Assembly: GCA_030272585.1 (NCBI GenBank)
Contig: BSYQ01000003.1
Coordinates: 7,998,001-8,062,000, forward strand
Source of the DNA: Bryopsis sp. KO-2023
Lineage: Eukaryota > Chlorophyta > Ulvophyceae > Bryopsidales > Bryopsidaceae
Reading direction: 5' to 3'
DNA length: 64,000 bases
Position 1 is the stretch's first letter; every line of letters starts with the position of its first letter. Positions 9,296-19,535 of this stretch are shown here, piece after piece. The notes under the pieces are model-generated. The model ran no database searches. It saw only the letters and a list, made by a program, of their open reading frames with translations, and had not been told where the DNA came from. Both the position numbers and the translations under genes were made by a program.

Positions 9296-12200
9296 TTAGG
9301 CTGTCGGCGGCGGCGGTGGTGGTGGTGGTGGCGGTCCTCCCTGACCTCCGCGACAGTGCTCCGGCGGCTCTCCTCCTGCTGCTGGATCGTCTGGGCCTTC
9401 GTCTTCTCGGGGCCGCTTGGTTGCGCTGCCTCTCTCCAGGGGGATCTCGTCAGGGAACGGCCGACGGAGCTCGGGGTATCGCCCCCACATCTCCGCCGTC
9501 AGCGTGCGCCAGTATGCCGTCGTTGGGAAGTTCCTGGCTTCCGCTTCGCATCGCCAGCAGCGATTTTGGAAGACCTCGTCGGCGGTGATGCCAGGGCGAT
9601 ACTCCGGGATCCATGAAAGGTCCGCCGCCGGGATGTCCCCCAGCGTGAGTTCGCGTCCGCGGCAGAAGAGGTCGGGGCGCCGCAAGGCCACGAGGATGGC
9701 CAACACATCCTTGGCACACGCTTTCCAGGATTTTCCAAAGCGGTCTCGCGAGCAGTGTCGGTGGTGCCCGGGTGTGTTAGCAAACTTACAGGCGGTTGGG
9801 ATGTACGCGTTGGAGCCGGGCGGTTTTGAACAACGGCTGCAACGCGTACCCATCCCTGGAGTGCCGCCGCCGCTGCTCTGGCCGTGCTGTCCCTTTCCAT
9901 CACCCGGTGCTGTTCCGTCTGGGGGCCCTTCGTCCTCGCCAGTCTCCGTATCCGTTCCTGAAAAATCCATGACGATCTTCTTGAGCTTCCCTTTTCCTGA
10001 GGCGAGTCTAGTGGTTGGGCCCTTCCTTGGCGCTCCCCCCTTCGATGCTGGAGTCCCGCTTGGGCTTAATCCCGGGGTAGTTCCTGTGGGAGTTCCTGCT
10101 CCGAACGCGAATGGGGCTTGGACATTCTGGAACATCTGGAAGGGGCGTGGTGGCCGAGGTCCCGCCATGGGTGGAGCTGGTGGTCTGATTGGCCCTGGTG
10201 GCAGCAAGACGAGTTGGGAGGCTGGAGGCACTTCCTCCGAGGCTGTAGCTTCCTCCAAGTCTTCTGGACCCAACTGAGGAGGTGGCTTTCCTCCTGCCCC
10301 AATGTCCCCAGCCTTGAGGCTTTTCACCGTTTTCTTTCGTGGGTGGCTGCTTCGGGGGTGTAGCGATCCTTTTTCCTTCCCCGTCAGTTCCGCGATCCGA
10401 TCCTTCTGGCGATCCAAGAGGTCCGCCATCTTCTTCATCCGCCTCCGTTGTTGCTCCCATTGATTCCACGGCACCATGTCGCAGGTAGCCTGCGACCCCT
10501 GATCCCGCTGCTCTTCTTCGTCGGTTTGGGTGGCAACATTCTGGGTTTCCGGCTGGGTCATATGGCTCGCAAGGATCGCCGCAAAGTACGCGGCCACTGC
10601 ATCAATTTGCAGCTCCACCGGCAGATTTCGGAAGGTGGCCGGGAGTTCTACTGGTGGAGGTTGTGATGGCCCGGCTGCTGGTAAGGCGATCTCCACCATG
10701 GGCTCGCTGACCAACTCCTCCACTGTCTCCTCCTCCTGCAATCCATATTCCGCCTCCAAATCTGCTGTATCGAGGCTGCCGGATTCAGCCATGGGTGTGT
10801 CGTCATTTCCTTGCCCTGGTTGATTTCCGCCACCCCCTTGCGATGACCCACTGCCCCCTCGCTCTGGCTGATCGCCGCCACCCTCACGTGCGCCACCGAT
10901 TGGCCCTACTCCGCCTCCGCCACTACTCAACACGCCGCATATGATGGCCAGGAAACATACGAATCGGAACATGGTCGCTGGGCTCTCGAAAAGTGCAAAT
11001 TCGTCTAACAATTCGTTGCCGCTGTCGGGTTTTTCTGCACTTCCGCCACGAGACTCCTCCACGTCCGTCCTCTCAATGAGGCGACACTGTACCCTGTCCA
11101 CAGTCCATGTATCCCTTGGGGTCTGACCCACCTTTACCAAATCCCCACGTAATTCCTGGACCATCCATGGCCCCTGATTGAATTCCATCTCCTTGGGGTG
11201 GTAGGGGAACCGAGTTGAGCACAACATCACCATGTCCCCTACTTTCAGTTCTGCTGGAGCTTTACCCCGCCTGATCGTCTCCCAGAGGTGCCCCAGCTGC
11301 TGTTTGACCCTTGCTTTCTGCAAGGCTCTGGCAATACTCCCCTCCTGAGCTTTCCTCTCCTCATTCATAAACCTCAGGGTGACCTGGCGCTGCAGCTCCA
11401 CTGCATCTGCCCGGCGTAACTCCCCTCGCAATTCCGCTAAGCGTTCATTTCGTTTGGTTTTGGTGGAAAACTCCCGGAAAAACAATGCCTTGGCGGGGCT
11501 GAGTCCGGTGGAGGTGTGTTCCCTGGTGTTGATAGCATAAATCACCTCCTGCAGTTTCTCCGGCCATTGGGGCGTGATCCCGCCGCCACACTCCCTCCGC
11601 AATAGTTGTTGTATCTCCCGGTTCATTCTTTCGACCAGCCCATTGGTCTCCGGGTGGTATGGGCGTCCTTTCCTCAACTGGACTCCCCACTGCTGTAGAA
11701 GTTCTGCCACCTCTCCTTCGAATTCACTCCCGTTGTCTGTGATGATGGAGGCGGGCGGTCCATATGGATGGAACACCGAGGCCTTCAGCCACGCCGCCAC
11801 CGCAGAACTCCTCTTACTCGTTAATGCCCCGGCGATCGTCCACTTGGTGAAGTAGTCTACCATGACTATCACATATTTTTCTCCCGTTCCGGTGGTGGGC
11901 AGGGTGATCAAGTCCATACCCAGTCTCTCCCAGGCTCTTAACGGTATATGCTGCCTTAATGGGTGTCGTTCCTTAGGCGCTTTCTGACTTCTTCTGCAGC
12001 TGTGGCACGTCTGCCACACTTGTTCTACCTCTTTCCTTATATATGGCCACCAGTATCTCTGCTGCACTTTCTGGCACAATCCTCTGCCGCCGATGTGCGC
12101 ATTTTCTCTGTGGACTTTTCGGACCACAGTTGGCCTTTGCTCCTCTTTTGGCACCTCTAGCCATTCTCCTTGTTTACTCAAGCACTTGAGTGGGTGTAGA

Positions 12201-12349
12201 TCTCCTCCCACCCATCGATATCTCTGACCCCTTTTTCGCACCCTCGCTTTTGCTCGTTTCTCAGCGGGTAATGCCGTTGTTTTCAAGAATTCCATCAGTT
12301 CCGCATCCGCCCATGGATCCATTCTCCTTTGACCTCCTCCTTTGATCAC
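9296..12349 (-). CDS. Integrase frame of element B with long C-terminal extension
   Basis: The N-terminal half is a retroviral-type integrase: an HHCC-like zinc region (ending CHSCRRSQKAPK), a core with GMDLITLP, ITDNGSEFEG and HPETNGLVERMN (a D,D,E catalytic set), and a chromatin/SH3-like tail. The frame then continues for about 500 more residues: a hydrophobic segment (MFRFVCFLAIICGVLSSG), glycine-rich linkers, a short charged helix, and a cysteine-rich domain (CSRCSKPPGSN..CKFANTPGHHRHCSRD..CWRC). The end is a proline run. A post-integrase domain this large is unusual, and its function is unknown. Confidence 0.75.
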   Translation of the reverse strand: MIKGGGQRRMDPWADAELMEFLKTTALPAEKRAKARVRKRGQRYRWVGGDLHPLKCLSKQGEWLEVPKEEQRPTVVRKVHRENAHIGGRGLCQKVQQRYWWPYIRKEVEQVWQTCHSCRRSQKAPKERHPLRQHIPLRAWERLGMDLITLPTTGTGEKYVIVMVDYFTKWTIAGALTSKRSSAVAAWLKASVFHPYGPPASIITDNGSEFEGEVAELLQQWGVQLRKGRPYHPETNGLVERMNREIQQLLRRECGGGITPQWPEKLQEVIYAINTREHTSTGLSPAKALFFREFSTKTKRNERLAELRGELRRADAVELQRQVTLRFMNEERKAQEGSIARALQKARVKQQLGHLWETIRRGKAPAELKVGDMVMLCSTRFPYHPKEMEFNQGPWMVQELRGDLVKVGQTPRDTWTVDRVQCRLIERTDVEESRGGSAEKPDSGNELLDEFALFESPATMFRFVCFLAIICGVLSSGGGGVGPIGGAREGGGDQPERGGSGSSQGGGGNQPGQGNDDTPMAESGSLDTADLEAEYGLQEEETVEELVSEPMVEIALPAAGPSQPPPVELPATFRNLPVELQIDAVAAYFAAILASHMTQPETQNVATQTDEEEQRDQGSQATCDMVPWNQWEQQRRRMKKMADLLDRQKDRIAELTGKEKGSLHPRSSHPRKKTVKSLKAGDIGAGGKPPPQLGPEDLEEATASEEVPPASQLVLLPPGPIRPPAPPMAGPRPPRPFQMFQNVQAPFAFGAGTPTGTTPGLSPSGTPASKGGAPRKGPTTRLASGKGKLKKIVMDFSGTDTETGEDEGPPDGTAPGDGKGQHGQSSGGGTPGMGTRCSRCSKPPGSNAYIPTACKFANTPGHHRHCSRDRFGKSWKACAKDVLAILVALRRPDLFCRGRELTLGDIPAADLSWIPEYRPGITADEVFQNRCWRCEAEARNFPTTAYWRTLTAEMWGRYPELRRPFPDEIPLERGSATKRPREDEGPDDPAAGGEPPEHCRGGQGGPPPPPPPPPPTA

Positions 12350-12508
12350 GGCAGCAACTGTGGCAAATCACGAAGTCCGAACGGTCACGGTGTTCCACGC
12401 TACTTTTTCGGGGTTCGTGTGGCCTTGCCTTCAGTCTAGAAGTACCCCCATTGGACCAACAATGGTTCCTCTTTTTCCAGCCATGATCTTGAGATCCCCG
12501 GAAGATCC

Positions 12509-14347
12509 TTATGGACGAAGTGCTGTGGATCCACTGACTATCGGATGATCCAGTGGAACTGGAAGTCTGGTCAGTGCATCCGCATTCGCATTGCTTTTTC
12601 CAGCGCGGAACTCAATCCTGAAATCAAACTCCTGTAGGCGGAGTGCCCACCTCATCAGTTTTCCCGTCAGTTTAGTACCTGTCATCAACCACTGTAATGC
12701 CCGCTGGTCTGTCTGCAGCACAAATTCCGTGCCATAGATGTATGGCCTGAATAGGGTGCAAGCCCATACCACTGCCAGGCACTCCCCCTCCACTACCGAA
12801 TAGTTCTTCTCCGCTGGGTTGAGTCTTTTGCTGGCATAGGCTACCACATGCTCTCTCCCTTGCTCATCCTTCTGGCAGAGTACTGCCCCCACAGCCTGGC
12901 TGCTCCAGTCTGTCTGCAGAGTGTATGGTAGGTGTGGCTGTGGTGGAGCCAGGACTGGTTGATCGGTTATGCTTTTCTTCAGCCTCTCAAATGCTTGTTG
13001 TTGTCGTTCCCTCCATTCAAATGGCACATCCTTCTTCAACAACTCCGTCAGAGGTGCAGCGATCCTTGCATAGTCGCGCACAAATCTCCTGTAGTAAGAA
13101 GTAAGGCCAAGGAAGGACCTCAGAGTAGACACATCCACCGGTGGCTCCTGCAGCTCCACTGTGGCTACCTTCTTCGGATTCATCTTGATTTCCCCTTTTC
13201 CCACGATGTGGCCCAAGTAGAGTAGCTCCTCAAACCCGAAGTCCGATTTCCTCGGGCTGATCCTCAGGTTGGCCTCCTTCAGCCGCTGCAGCACCTCTGC
13301 CAAGATCTCCTGATGCTTTTCCCAAGTCTCCGCATAGATGATGATATCATCCAAGTACACGATCACCCCCTTCCACAGCATAGGTCCCAGTACCTCGTTC
13401 ATCATCCTTTGGAATGTCGCTGGGGCGTTACTGAGCCCGAAGGGCATCACCACGAACTCATACAGCCCCTCCTGTGTGATGAAGGCCGTTTTCTCCGCGG
13501 AGGCAGTGCTCATCCTGACCTGCCAATACCCTGATCTCAAATCCAAAGCGGTGAAGAACTTGGCCTCCGAGAACTGGTTGATCGCATCCTCTATCCTCGG
13601 GAGAGGAAAGCTATCTCGGGTGGTCACCTTGTTGAGCTTGCGGTAATCAACACAGAACCGCACCGACCCATCTGGCTTTGGAACCAAGACGATCGGTGAG
13701 GCCCACGGGGACTTTGACTTCCGCACCACTCCATCCAGGAGCATCCTCGCCACCTCCGATTTGACTACCTGGTTCTCCGCAAAACTGAACCGGTAGGGAT
13801 TCTGCCTGATGGGGGGATGATCTCCGGTGGGGATCTCGTGGTATAAAATGTTGGTTTGCCCGACTTGATCCGAGGACCAAGCACAGGCATCGGGGTACTG
13901 CTGCAGAAGCTCCAGCAGCTCTTTTCTTTGGTGGGGGGTAAGATGGGGACTAATTTTCAGTTCTTCCAGTTTTTCTCTAAGTGACACCTTTTTCTCTTCC
14001 CTTTCCTTTTCTGTGGCAAACGTTCTATTTTCTACATCAGAAGTTCCAAGGGGAACCACCCCTGCCCAAATCTGATTTTCCTGCAGCTGAACTGCTGCCT
14101 GTCCCATTTCCCTCAACCCAAACCTTTCTTTTCTTTCTCCTTTTTCTTTTCTTTCCTTTTCTTTTTCTGTTTCTTTGGCTTTCCTTTCCCCTGAATTTTC
14201 TTTTCCCTTTTTTTCTTTTTCTTCTCCCATTCCCTCCCTCATAAGGATTTCTGCCTCCACTGTTCTGCTATGGTTTAAGCATTGCATGGCCCATGAGTCC
14301 GGCCACAGACTCCTGGCCCTTTCCACTTCTTCCGTTTGGCGTTGCAT
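12509..14347 (-). CDS. Reverse transcriptase and RNase H frame of element B
   Basis: A lysine/glutamate-rich leader precedes a Ty3/gypsy reverse transcriptase with HEIPTGDHPPIRQNPYR, FFTALDLRSGYWQV, PFGLSNAPATFQRMM and the catalytic VYLDD box. An RNase H follows, with QTDWSSQAVGAVLCQ, YSVVEGECLAVVWA and TDQRALQWL, and the tether ends RAGKSNANADALTRLP. The frame stops before the separate integrase frame, so the enzyme set is split over three frames. The homopurine coding of the leader (14000-14250) is low complexity. Confidence 0.85.
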   Translation of the reverse strand: MQRQTEEVERARSLWPDSWAMQCLNHSRTVEAEILMREGMGEEKEKKGKENSGERKAKETEKEKERKEKGERKERFGLREMGQAAVQLQENQIWAGVVPLGTSDVENRTFATEKEREEKKVSLREKLEELKISPHLTPHQRKELLELLQQYPDACAWSSDQVGQTNILYHEIPTGDHPPIRQNPYRFSFAENQVVKSEVARMLLDGVVRKSKSPWASPIVLVPKPDGSVRFCVDYRKLNKVTTRDSFPLPRIEDAINQFSEAKFFTALDLRSGYWQVRMSTASAEKTAFITQEGLYEFVVMPFGLSNAPATFQRMMNEVLGPMLWKGVIVYLDDIIIYAETWEKHQEILAEVLQRLKEANLRISPRKSDFGFEELLYLGHIVGKGEIKMNPKKVATVELQEPPVDVSTLRSFLGLTSYYRRFVRDYARIAAPLTELLKKDVPFEWRERQQQAFERLKKSITDQPVLAPPQPHLPYTLQTDWSSQAVGAVLCQKDEQGREHVVAYASKRLNPAEKNYSVVEGECLAVVWACTLFRPYIYGTEFVLQTDQRALQWLMTGTKLTGKLMRWALRLQEFDFRIEFRAGKSNANADALTRLPVPLDHPIVSGSTALRP

Positions 14348-14520
14348 TCTCGCTTCCTGCTCCTTGATCCTCCTGCCTGCTCGACGCCATTGTTCTCGTT
14401 TACCCGCACGCTTGCCACGCCGCCCTCTTCCCCTTTTCCCTTTATTCCCCTTTGTGGGACCGAACCACCTCCGCCACCCCTTCAGGTGTCGCCGAAGAAG
14501 GACGTCGGTGGCCGGCCCAC

Positions 14521-17500
14521 TTAAAAATCCGAGGAGTCGTAGCTCACCACCCTTGGTGGCTCACTCCTCCCCTCCCCGCCAGCTGCGGCTGCTGTGGAGG
14601 TCCCCCCTCCAGTCTCGCCACCCTCCACTGGCCTCCACCTCTGGGCCTCCCTGCGGAAGTGCCCCAACATCTCCTCCGACTCCTCCCTCTGTGCGCTCGT
14701 CACAGCGTCGCACCTTCGGAAATACTCCCTTGTGATAGCATCCCTTTTTCTCGGTTCTCCCTCGCATCTCAACCTTTCGTCGTGGATTTTTTTGAACCCC
14801 CTCTTTGTCCCTCCGTGGTGCCTCCCCCTGGTGTCCAGTATTTCTGCCTCTTGGTGATACAGATGTGTGGCCGCCGCCTCACTCATCCCCTTTCCCCGCC
14901 GAATAGCGCAGCACTCCTGCAGCACTGCCTTCTGGCGCTTGGTGACCCACAGAGGAGGGGGTTGAGGAACGTAGAGGTAGGGCTGGATAAACCCATCTGG
15001 TCGGCGTTCCCCCGGTGGCGTCTGGCTCGTCATTGAATCCTGCTGTGGCTGCTTTCCAGTGGGGGCTGCTGGCGGTTCTGGGGCGGCGCTCGTTTCTTCG
15101 ATCGATCGGAGGGTTTGGTAAACTGCGACGACTGCAGCACTCTCAGGCGTCGTTGTGTGAAGGAACTCGATGGGTACGTGACCTACTCGCCGTCCAGCCA
15201 CACACGGAGTGAGCCGCTTGAAACCAAAGTGGATCTCTGTACCGGTATCCACCAACCACGGGGTCCCAATGATCAGGGATAGATGTTCGTTCTCCACTAC
15301 ATGGCACGGTACGATCTGTTTGCATTGTCCAAGGGCGATGGGCAGGGCAGGGATGTACCCCAGAGCTTGCCTAGTCTCGCCATTGCAATCCCTGTACCTC
15401 CCCTTCGGTGCCTCCATCAGGTGGGTCAACCCTGTCCGTGCTAGGAGTTGGGCCGATATCACACAAGCACTCGCCCCCGTATCAATGATGGCCCCTGGTA
15501 CCTTGGTCTCCATGATCTTGGCTGTGGCGGTAGTGACTGCATATGGGCTGGGCTTGCCCACTCCCTCCACAGTAGTGATTGCAGGTACTTTAGCCATGGG
15601 CACCCTCAGTGCCTTCAACCATGCATCGATCAACTCCGGGTGGTGCTGGCACAGACTCGCCACTGGAACCTCCGTCATCAGACCCTCCACAAACTTTTTG
15701 GCCTCTGCCGCCGTAAACATTCTCTTCTCTTTTGGCTCCCCCGCCGTCTTTTTCCCCATTTTCTTTTTCTTGGTCATGGTATTCCGTGGGGACGGTGGCC
15801 GCATGGGTGGAGATAACATAGGTGGTAACATAACCGGTCTCGATCCTTGTGGCTCATCTCGTGGCCTCGGCACATCTTCTGGTTCAGGCACAGACTTTGT
15901 CTTCTCCTCCGGCTCCCGTGGGGGTTCTGGTTCCTTCTTTGGTTCCTCCATCACAATTTCCTCCCCAGCATCTGCTCGAGGTTCTGAAGGTATTGGGCTC
16001 GTGTCCATGGGGGTTCCTCCACTGCCTCCCTGGTCCCCGTCCAAGCCTCCGTGGTCAATATCCATTTCAGAGTACCAGATTGGTGCCAGAACCTCCTCGG
16101 GTCCTTCTGTGGTGGTTGCCCCAGGGTCCGTTTGCTCAAAGTCCATCACCAGGTGGTCCCCCATTTCCGCCTGGAAGAAGTTTAAATGTTCAGGACACTG
16201 GCTGGCATAATGGCCAAGGCGCGAGCAGTGCCAACATCTGACTTTGTTCACATCATAACGCCCTCCTCCCCAGCCTCTTCCTCCATTGCCATTGTTCCGA
16301 GTTCCCCGTCCTCTGCCTCCTCCATTTCCCCAGCCATTGCCTCTGTAGGCCCCTTGCCCTCTGCCTCCATTGATTGGCACTTGGTTTGCTCCGGTACCCC
16401 CAGTATTTCCATAGTTCCCTCCTCCTGGCTCTGGCACATTAGGCTGTCTCACATCCGCCACCATTCCTGATAGAGTGGAGATCATACTTTTGAGTTCGCC
16501 AAACTGCTGCCCAGAGGTTCTCACATGCTGCTCCACTCCTCTGAGTCGCGAGTCCGTGGTGGTTTGGTGTTCGCGCACCTCCTTCCTCAAATTCTCGATT
16601 TGTTCGTTCACCCGCTGATCCATAATATTTACTTCCGCCAGGACTGGCTCCATCACTGCTTGGTCCTGCAGTTCCTCCAGTGTGTTGATCGTTGTCTTTC
16701 GCTTTGGCCCCGGCCGCACTTGTCTCTCTTCGATCTGTCTGGCTCTTGCCACTGCTTCATCCAGGGTATCTCCTGTAAAACCCAGCAGGATGGGGGCAAG
16801 ATCCTCCCGCACTCCGTTCTTAAACAATTGCAGTAGAAGTTCGTCGGCCACGGCGGGACTGCCTGGGGCTCGACTCGCATTGAGTTGTTGCTGCATCTGG
16901 GAGAGTGCAGAAGCGTATTCCCCCACAGTTTCGTCATTCTTTTGTTTCCGTTCCAAGATACGGGCCACCAACGTCGCTGGCGCCACTCCAAACCTTGCCA
17001 ACATGCCCATTTGTAACTCCTGCCATGTCCTTTCTGGGTTCGGCAGCCCTCCCACATGTGTAGGGTGTCTGGCCGTCCAATTGTCCACCCATGATCGCGC
17101 TTTCCCCGTCGTATACAGGACGAGTCTCTCAATTCTCTGATCCTCATGGTCCGGCACCGCTGGTGGTACACTCCACCCTGAGCCTGTGGCGAGAATCTCG
17201 TATGACCGTATCCAGGTGGCCACATCTTCCTTCTCTGCCCCAGTGAAGGCGGTTAACTGACTGTTGATCAGCCTGTTTGGAGGTCCTCTGGGGTGGGCCA
17301 TGGCACCGACTCCGCCTGGTGGGTGTGGTGGAGGAGGTGGTGGAGGAGGTGGTGGAGGGACTGGTGGTGGACCAGGTGGTACAGGTGGAACGGGTGGAGG
17401 AACAGGTGGGACTGGTGGTTGGAGATAGGGAAGTCCAACCTCAAAGGCAAATGGGTTCAGCGGGGGCTGGTCCGGTAACGGTTCTTCTTCAGCACTGGAG

Positions 17501-19500
17501 GATGATCCACTCTCGCCTTCTTCTTCGTCAAAGGCAAAAAATGGGTTCAGCGGGGGCTGATCTGGGGGTAACGATCCTTCCCCAGAACTGGAGGTCGACT
17601 CTCTTTCGCCTTCTCCTTCGTGGGACTCTTCCTCGTCTGAAGTGGTACTCGATGGCTCAGAAGGGTCCTCTGGAAACCCTGGCTCGATACGATAGGCTCT
17701 TCCTTCCGCCCAACTAGCGGCGCTGTGGTACTCAGTTCCTCCGCCTGATCCCGCTCCGTTGGTCTCTCCGCTACTCCCTGGAACGGCCGCACTTCCTCCT
17801 TCCTCAACTGGTTCAACACCGGCTTCCTCGTGGTCAGTGGTTCCAACAAGATCTCCTTCAGAGGCTCCTTCTTCAACAGGTTCGACTCCGACTTCTTCCA
17901 CAACAACCTCGGCTTCCTCTTGGTCAGTGGCTCCAACAAGATCTCCTTCAGAGGCTCCTTCTCCAACAGGTTCGACTCCGACTTCTTCCACAACAACCTC
18001 GGCTTCCTCTTGGTCAGTGGCTCCAACAAGATCTCCTTCGGAGGCTCCTTCTTCAACAGGTTCGACTTCGACTTCTTCCACAACAACCTCGGCTTCCTCT
18101 TGGTCAGTGGCTCCAACAAGATCTCCTTCGGAGGCTCCTTCTTCAACAGGTTCGACTTCGACTTCTTCCACAACAACCTCGGCTTTCTCTTGGTCAGTGG
18201 CTCCAACAAGATCTCCTTCAGAGGCTCCTTCTTCAACAGGTTCGACTCCGACTTCTTCCACAACAACCTCGGCTTCCTCTTGGTCAGTGGCTCCAACAAG
18301 ATCTCCTTCGGAGGCTCCTTCTTCAACAGGTTCGACTTCGACTTCTTCCACAACAACCTCGGCTTCCTCTTGGTCAGTGGCTCCAACAAGATCTCCTTCG
18401 GAGGCTCCTTCTTCAACAGGTTCGACTTCGACTTCTTCCACAACAACCTCGGCTTCCTCTTGGTCAGTGGCTCCAACAAGATCTCCTTCGGAGGCTCCTT
18501 CTTCAACAGGTTCGACTTCGACTTCTTCCACAACAACCTCGGCTTCCTCTTGGTCAGTGGCTCCAACAAGATCTCCTTCAGAGGCTCCTTCTTCAACAGG
18601 TTCGACTTCGACTTCTTCCACAACAACCTCGGCTTTCTCTTGGTCAGTGGCTCCAACAAGATCTCCTTCAGAGGCTCCTTCTTCAACAGGTTCGACTTCG
18701 ACTTCTTCTACAACAACCTCGGCTTCCCAATCACGGGGAAAGTCTTCGTGGCTCTCTCTTTCCTCGTCCTCCGACTCAACCCTGGGCTGCTCTCTCGCGC
18801 TGCCTTGCTCAGTCTCGTCGTGCACTGTCTCCGCGCTGCCACCAAGGCTCTCTTCACCGATCTCGCCGTCCGGTTTTTCCTCAGGTTCTCCAACTCCTCC
18901 AACTTCTCCTGCGCCGCCACTCAGATCTGGGGAATTTCTGCTTGCCGGGCGTGATCCCTCGGCGTCTCCCTCCGTTCTTTGGTGGTACTCGTCTTCAAGA
19001 CCCTTGAGGAACTTCGTTTTCCACTGCTGCTCGGCTTTTTGCAGTTCCTCCGATACTCGTTCTTCCACTCGCTCTGTACCCAGCCGTGCTGCCTCGTGCT
19101 CTCCCCAGAACAGCCGTGAGACCTCGTGATCACGCGCTCTGTCTCGGGCTAGCTTGAAAAGACCAGATAAGTCGTTACTGAACAGCTCACGAGTTTGTGA
19201 GTCCCCCTCTTCCTTGGTTAACAGGCCTGTGAGTACACTCTGATATATCCACCAAAAACTCTTCGCGCGGAAACGATGGCACCACACAGCAACCCACTCG
19301 TCCTCAAATATGGCAGGTATGGGTCCGATAAACTCAGGGTGTATTGTCAGGGGTGGTCTATAAGCTACTTCCTCTGCAACCTGTTCCCGTTCCTGCCAAT
19401 GGTATAGGCGCAGGCGAAAGCCAGCCGCCTTTAACTCCTGATCGTCCAGACTGCCTTCCTGCACGTTTTCCCAGAATGTGTAGCACGCCTGCTGCAGCAC
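14521..19500 (-). CDS. Gag-protease frame of element B with 30-residue repeats
   Basis: This is an extremely long gag frame (about 1650 codons). In order: an N-terminal unknown region; an acidic block with about ten 30-residue repeats (EEAEVVVEEVEVEPVEEGAS-type); a proline-rich stretch; a retrotransposon Gag core (TAFTGAEKEDVATWIRSYE.., ARSWVDNW.., LFKNGVREDLAPILLG); a coiled region; an RG-rich basic region; a CCHC knuckle (CWHCSRLGHYASQC); another low-complexity linker; and a retropepsin domain (AIIDTGASACVIS) near the C-terminus. The start codon is not certain. The acidic repeats double the usual size of a Ty3/gypsy Gag. Confidence 0.75.
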   Translation of the reverse strand: MLQQACYTFWENVQEGSLDDQELKAAGFRLRLYHWQEREQVAEEVAYRPPLTIHPEFIGPIPAIFEDEWVAVWCHRFRAKSFWWIYQSVLTGLLTKEEGDSQTRELFSNDLSGLFKLARDRARDHEVSRLFWGEHEAARLGTERVEERVSEELQKAEQQWKTKFLKGLEDEYHQRTEGDAEGSRPASRNSPDLSGGAGEVGGVGEPEEKPDGEIGEESLGGSAETVHDETEQGSAREQPRVESEDEERESHEDFPRDWEAEVVVEEVEVEPVEEGASEGDLVGATDQEKAEVVVEEVEVEPVEEGASEGDLVGATDQEEAEVVVEEVEVEPVEEGASEGDLVGATDQEEAEVVVEEVEVEPVEEGASEGDLVGATDQEEAEVVVEEVEVEPVEEGASEGDLVGATDQEEAEVVVEEVGVEPVEEGASEGDLVGATDQEKAEVVVEEVEVEPVEEGASEGDLVGATDQEEAEVVVEEVEVEPVEEGASEGDLVGATDQEEAEVVVEEVGVEPVGEGASEGDLVGATDQEEAEVVVEEVGVEPVEEGASEGDLVGTTDHEEAGVEPVEEGGSAAVPGSSGETNGAGSGGGTEYHSAASWAEGRAYRIEPGFPEDPSEPSSTTSDEEESHEGEGERESTSSSGEGSLPPDQPPLNPFFAFDEEEGESGSSSSAEEEPLPDQPPLNPFAFEVGLPYLQPPVPPVPPPVPPVPPGPPPVPPPPPPPPPPPHPPGGVGAMAHPRGPPNRLINSQLTAFTGAEKEDVATWIRSYEILATGSGWSVPPAVPDHEDQRIERLVLYTTGKARSWVDNWTARHPTHVGGLPNPERTWQELQMGMLARFGVAPATLVARILERKQKNDETVGEYASALSQMQQQLNASRAPGSPAVADELLLQLFKNGVREDLAPILLGFTGDTLDEAVARARQIEERQVRPGPKRKTTINTLEELQDQAVMEPVLAEVNIMDQRVNEQIENLRKEVREHQTTTDSRLRGVEQHVRTSGQQFGELKSMISTLSGMVADVRQPNVPEPGGGNYGNTGGTGANQVPINGGRGQGAYRGNGWGNGGGRGRGTRNNGNGGRGWGGGRYDVNKVRCWHCSRLGHYASQCPEHLNFFQAEMGDHLVMDFEQTDPGATTTEGPEEVLAPIWYSEMDIDHGGLDGDQGGSGGTPMDTSPIPSEPRADAGEEIVMEEPKKEPEPPREPEEKTKSVPEPEDVPRPRDEPQGSRPVMLPPMLSPPMRPPSPRNTMTKKKKMGKKTAGEPKEKRMFTAAEAKKFVEGLMTEVPVASLCQHHPELIDAWLKALRVPMAKVPAITTVEGVGKPSPYAVTTATAKIMETKVPGAIIDTGASACVISAQLLARTGLTHLMEAPKGRYRDCNGETRQALGYIPALPIALGQCKQIVPCHVVENEHLSLIIGTPWLVDTGTEIHFGFKRLTPCVAGRRVGHVPIEFLHTTTPESAAVVAVYQTLRSIEETSAAPEPPAAPTGKQPQQDSMTSQTPPGERRPDGFIQPYLYVPQPPPLWVTKRQKAVLQECCAIRRGKGMSEAAATHLYHQEAEILDTRGRHHGGTKRGFKKIHDERLRCEGEPRKRDAITREYFRRCDAVTSAQREESEEMLGHFRREAQRWRPVEGGETGGGTSTAAAAGGEGRSEPPRVVSYDSSDF
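17840..18725. repeat. 90-bp coding tandem repeat in gag of B (about 10 copies)
   Basis: The unit is exactly 90 bp; for example, ACTTCTTCCACAACAACCTC recurs at 17891, 17981, 18071 and onward. Copies are almost identical, with small alternations (TTCAGAGG or TTCGGAGG; ACTCCGAC or ACTTCGAC). Because 90 is a multiple of three and no stop lies in several frames of one unit, it creates long open frames on both strands; only the minus-strand gag frame is meaningful. Confidence 0.9.
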
Positions 19501-19535
19501 AGCTCAAAAGTGTGCGCAACCTGGCTCCGAAACCA

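Noticed and set aside
10448-10823. Plus-strand frames with leucine/alanine-rich segments within B
   Set aside because: They are antisense to the integrase-extension frame and lack any domain.
17759-19129. Long plus-strand open frames (456 and 374 codons) across the 90-bp repeat array
   Set aside because: They are antisense to gag of B and stay open only because the repeat unit is a multiple of three without stops in those frames; the products are Ser/Thr-rich repeats with no domain.
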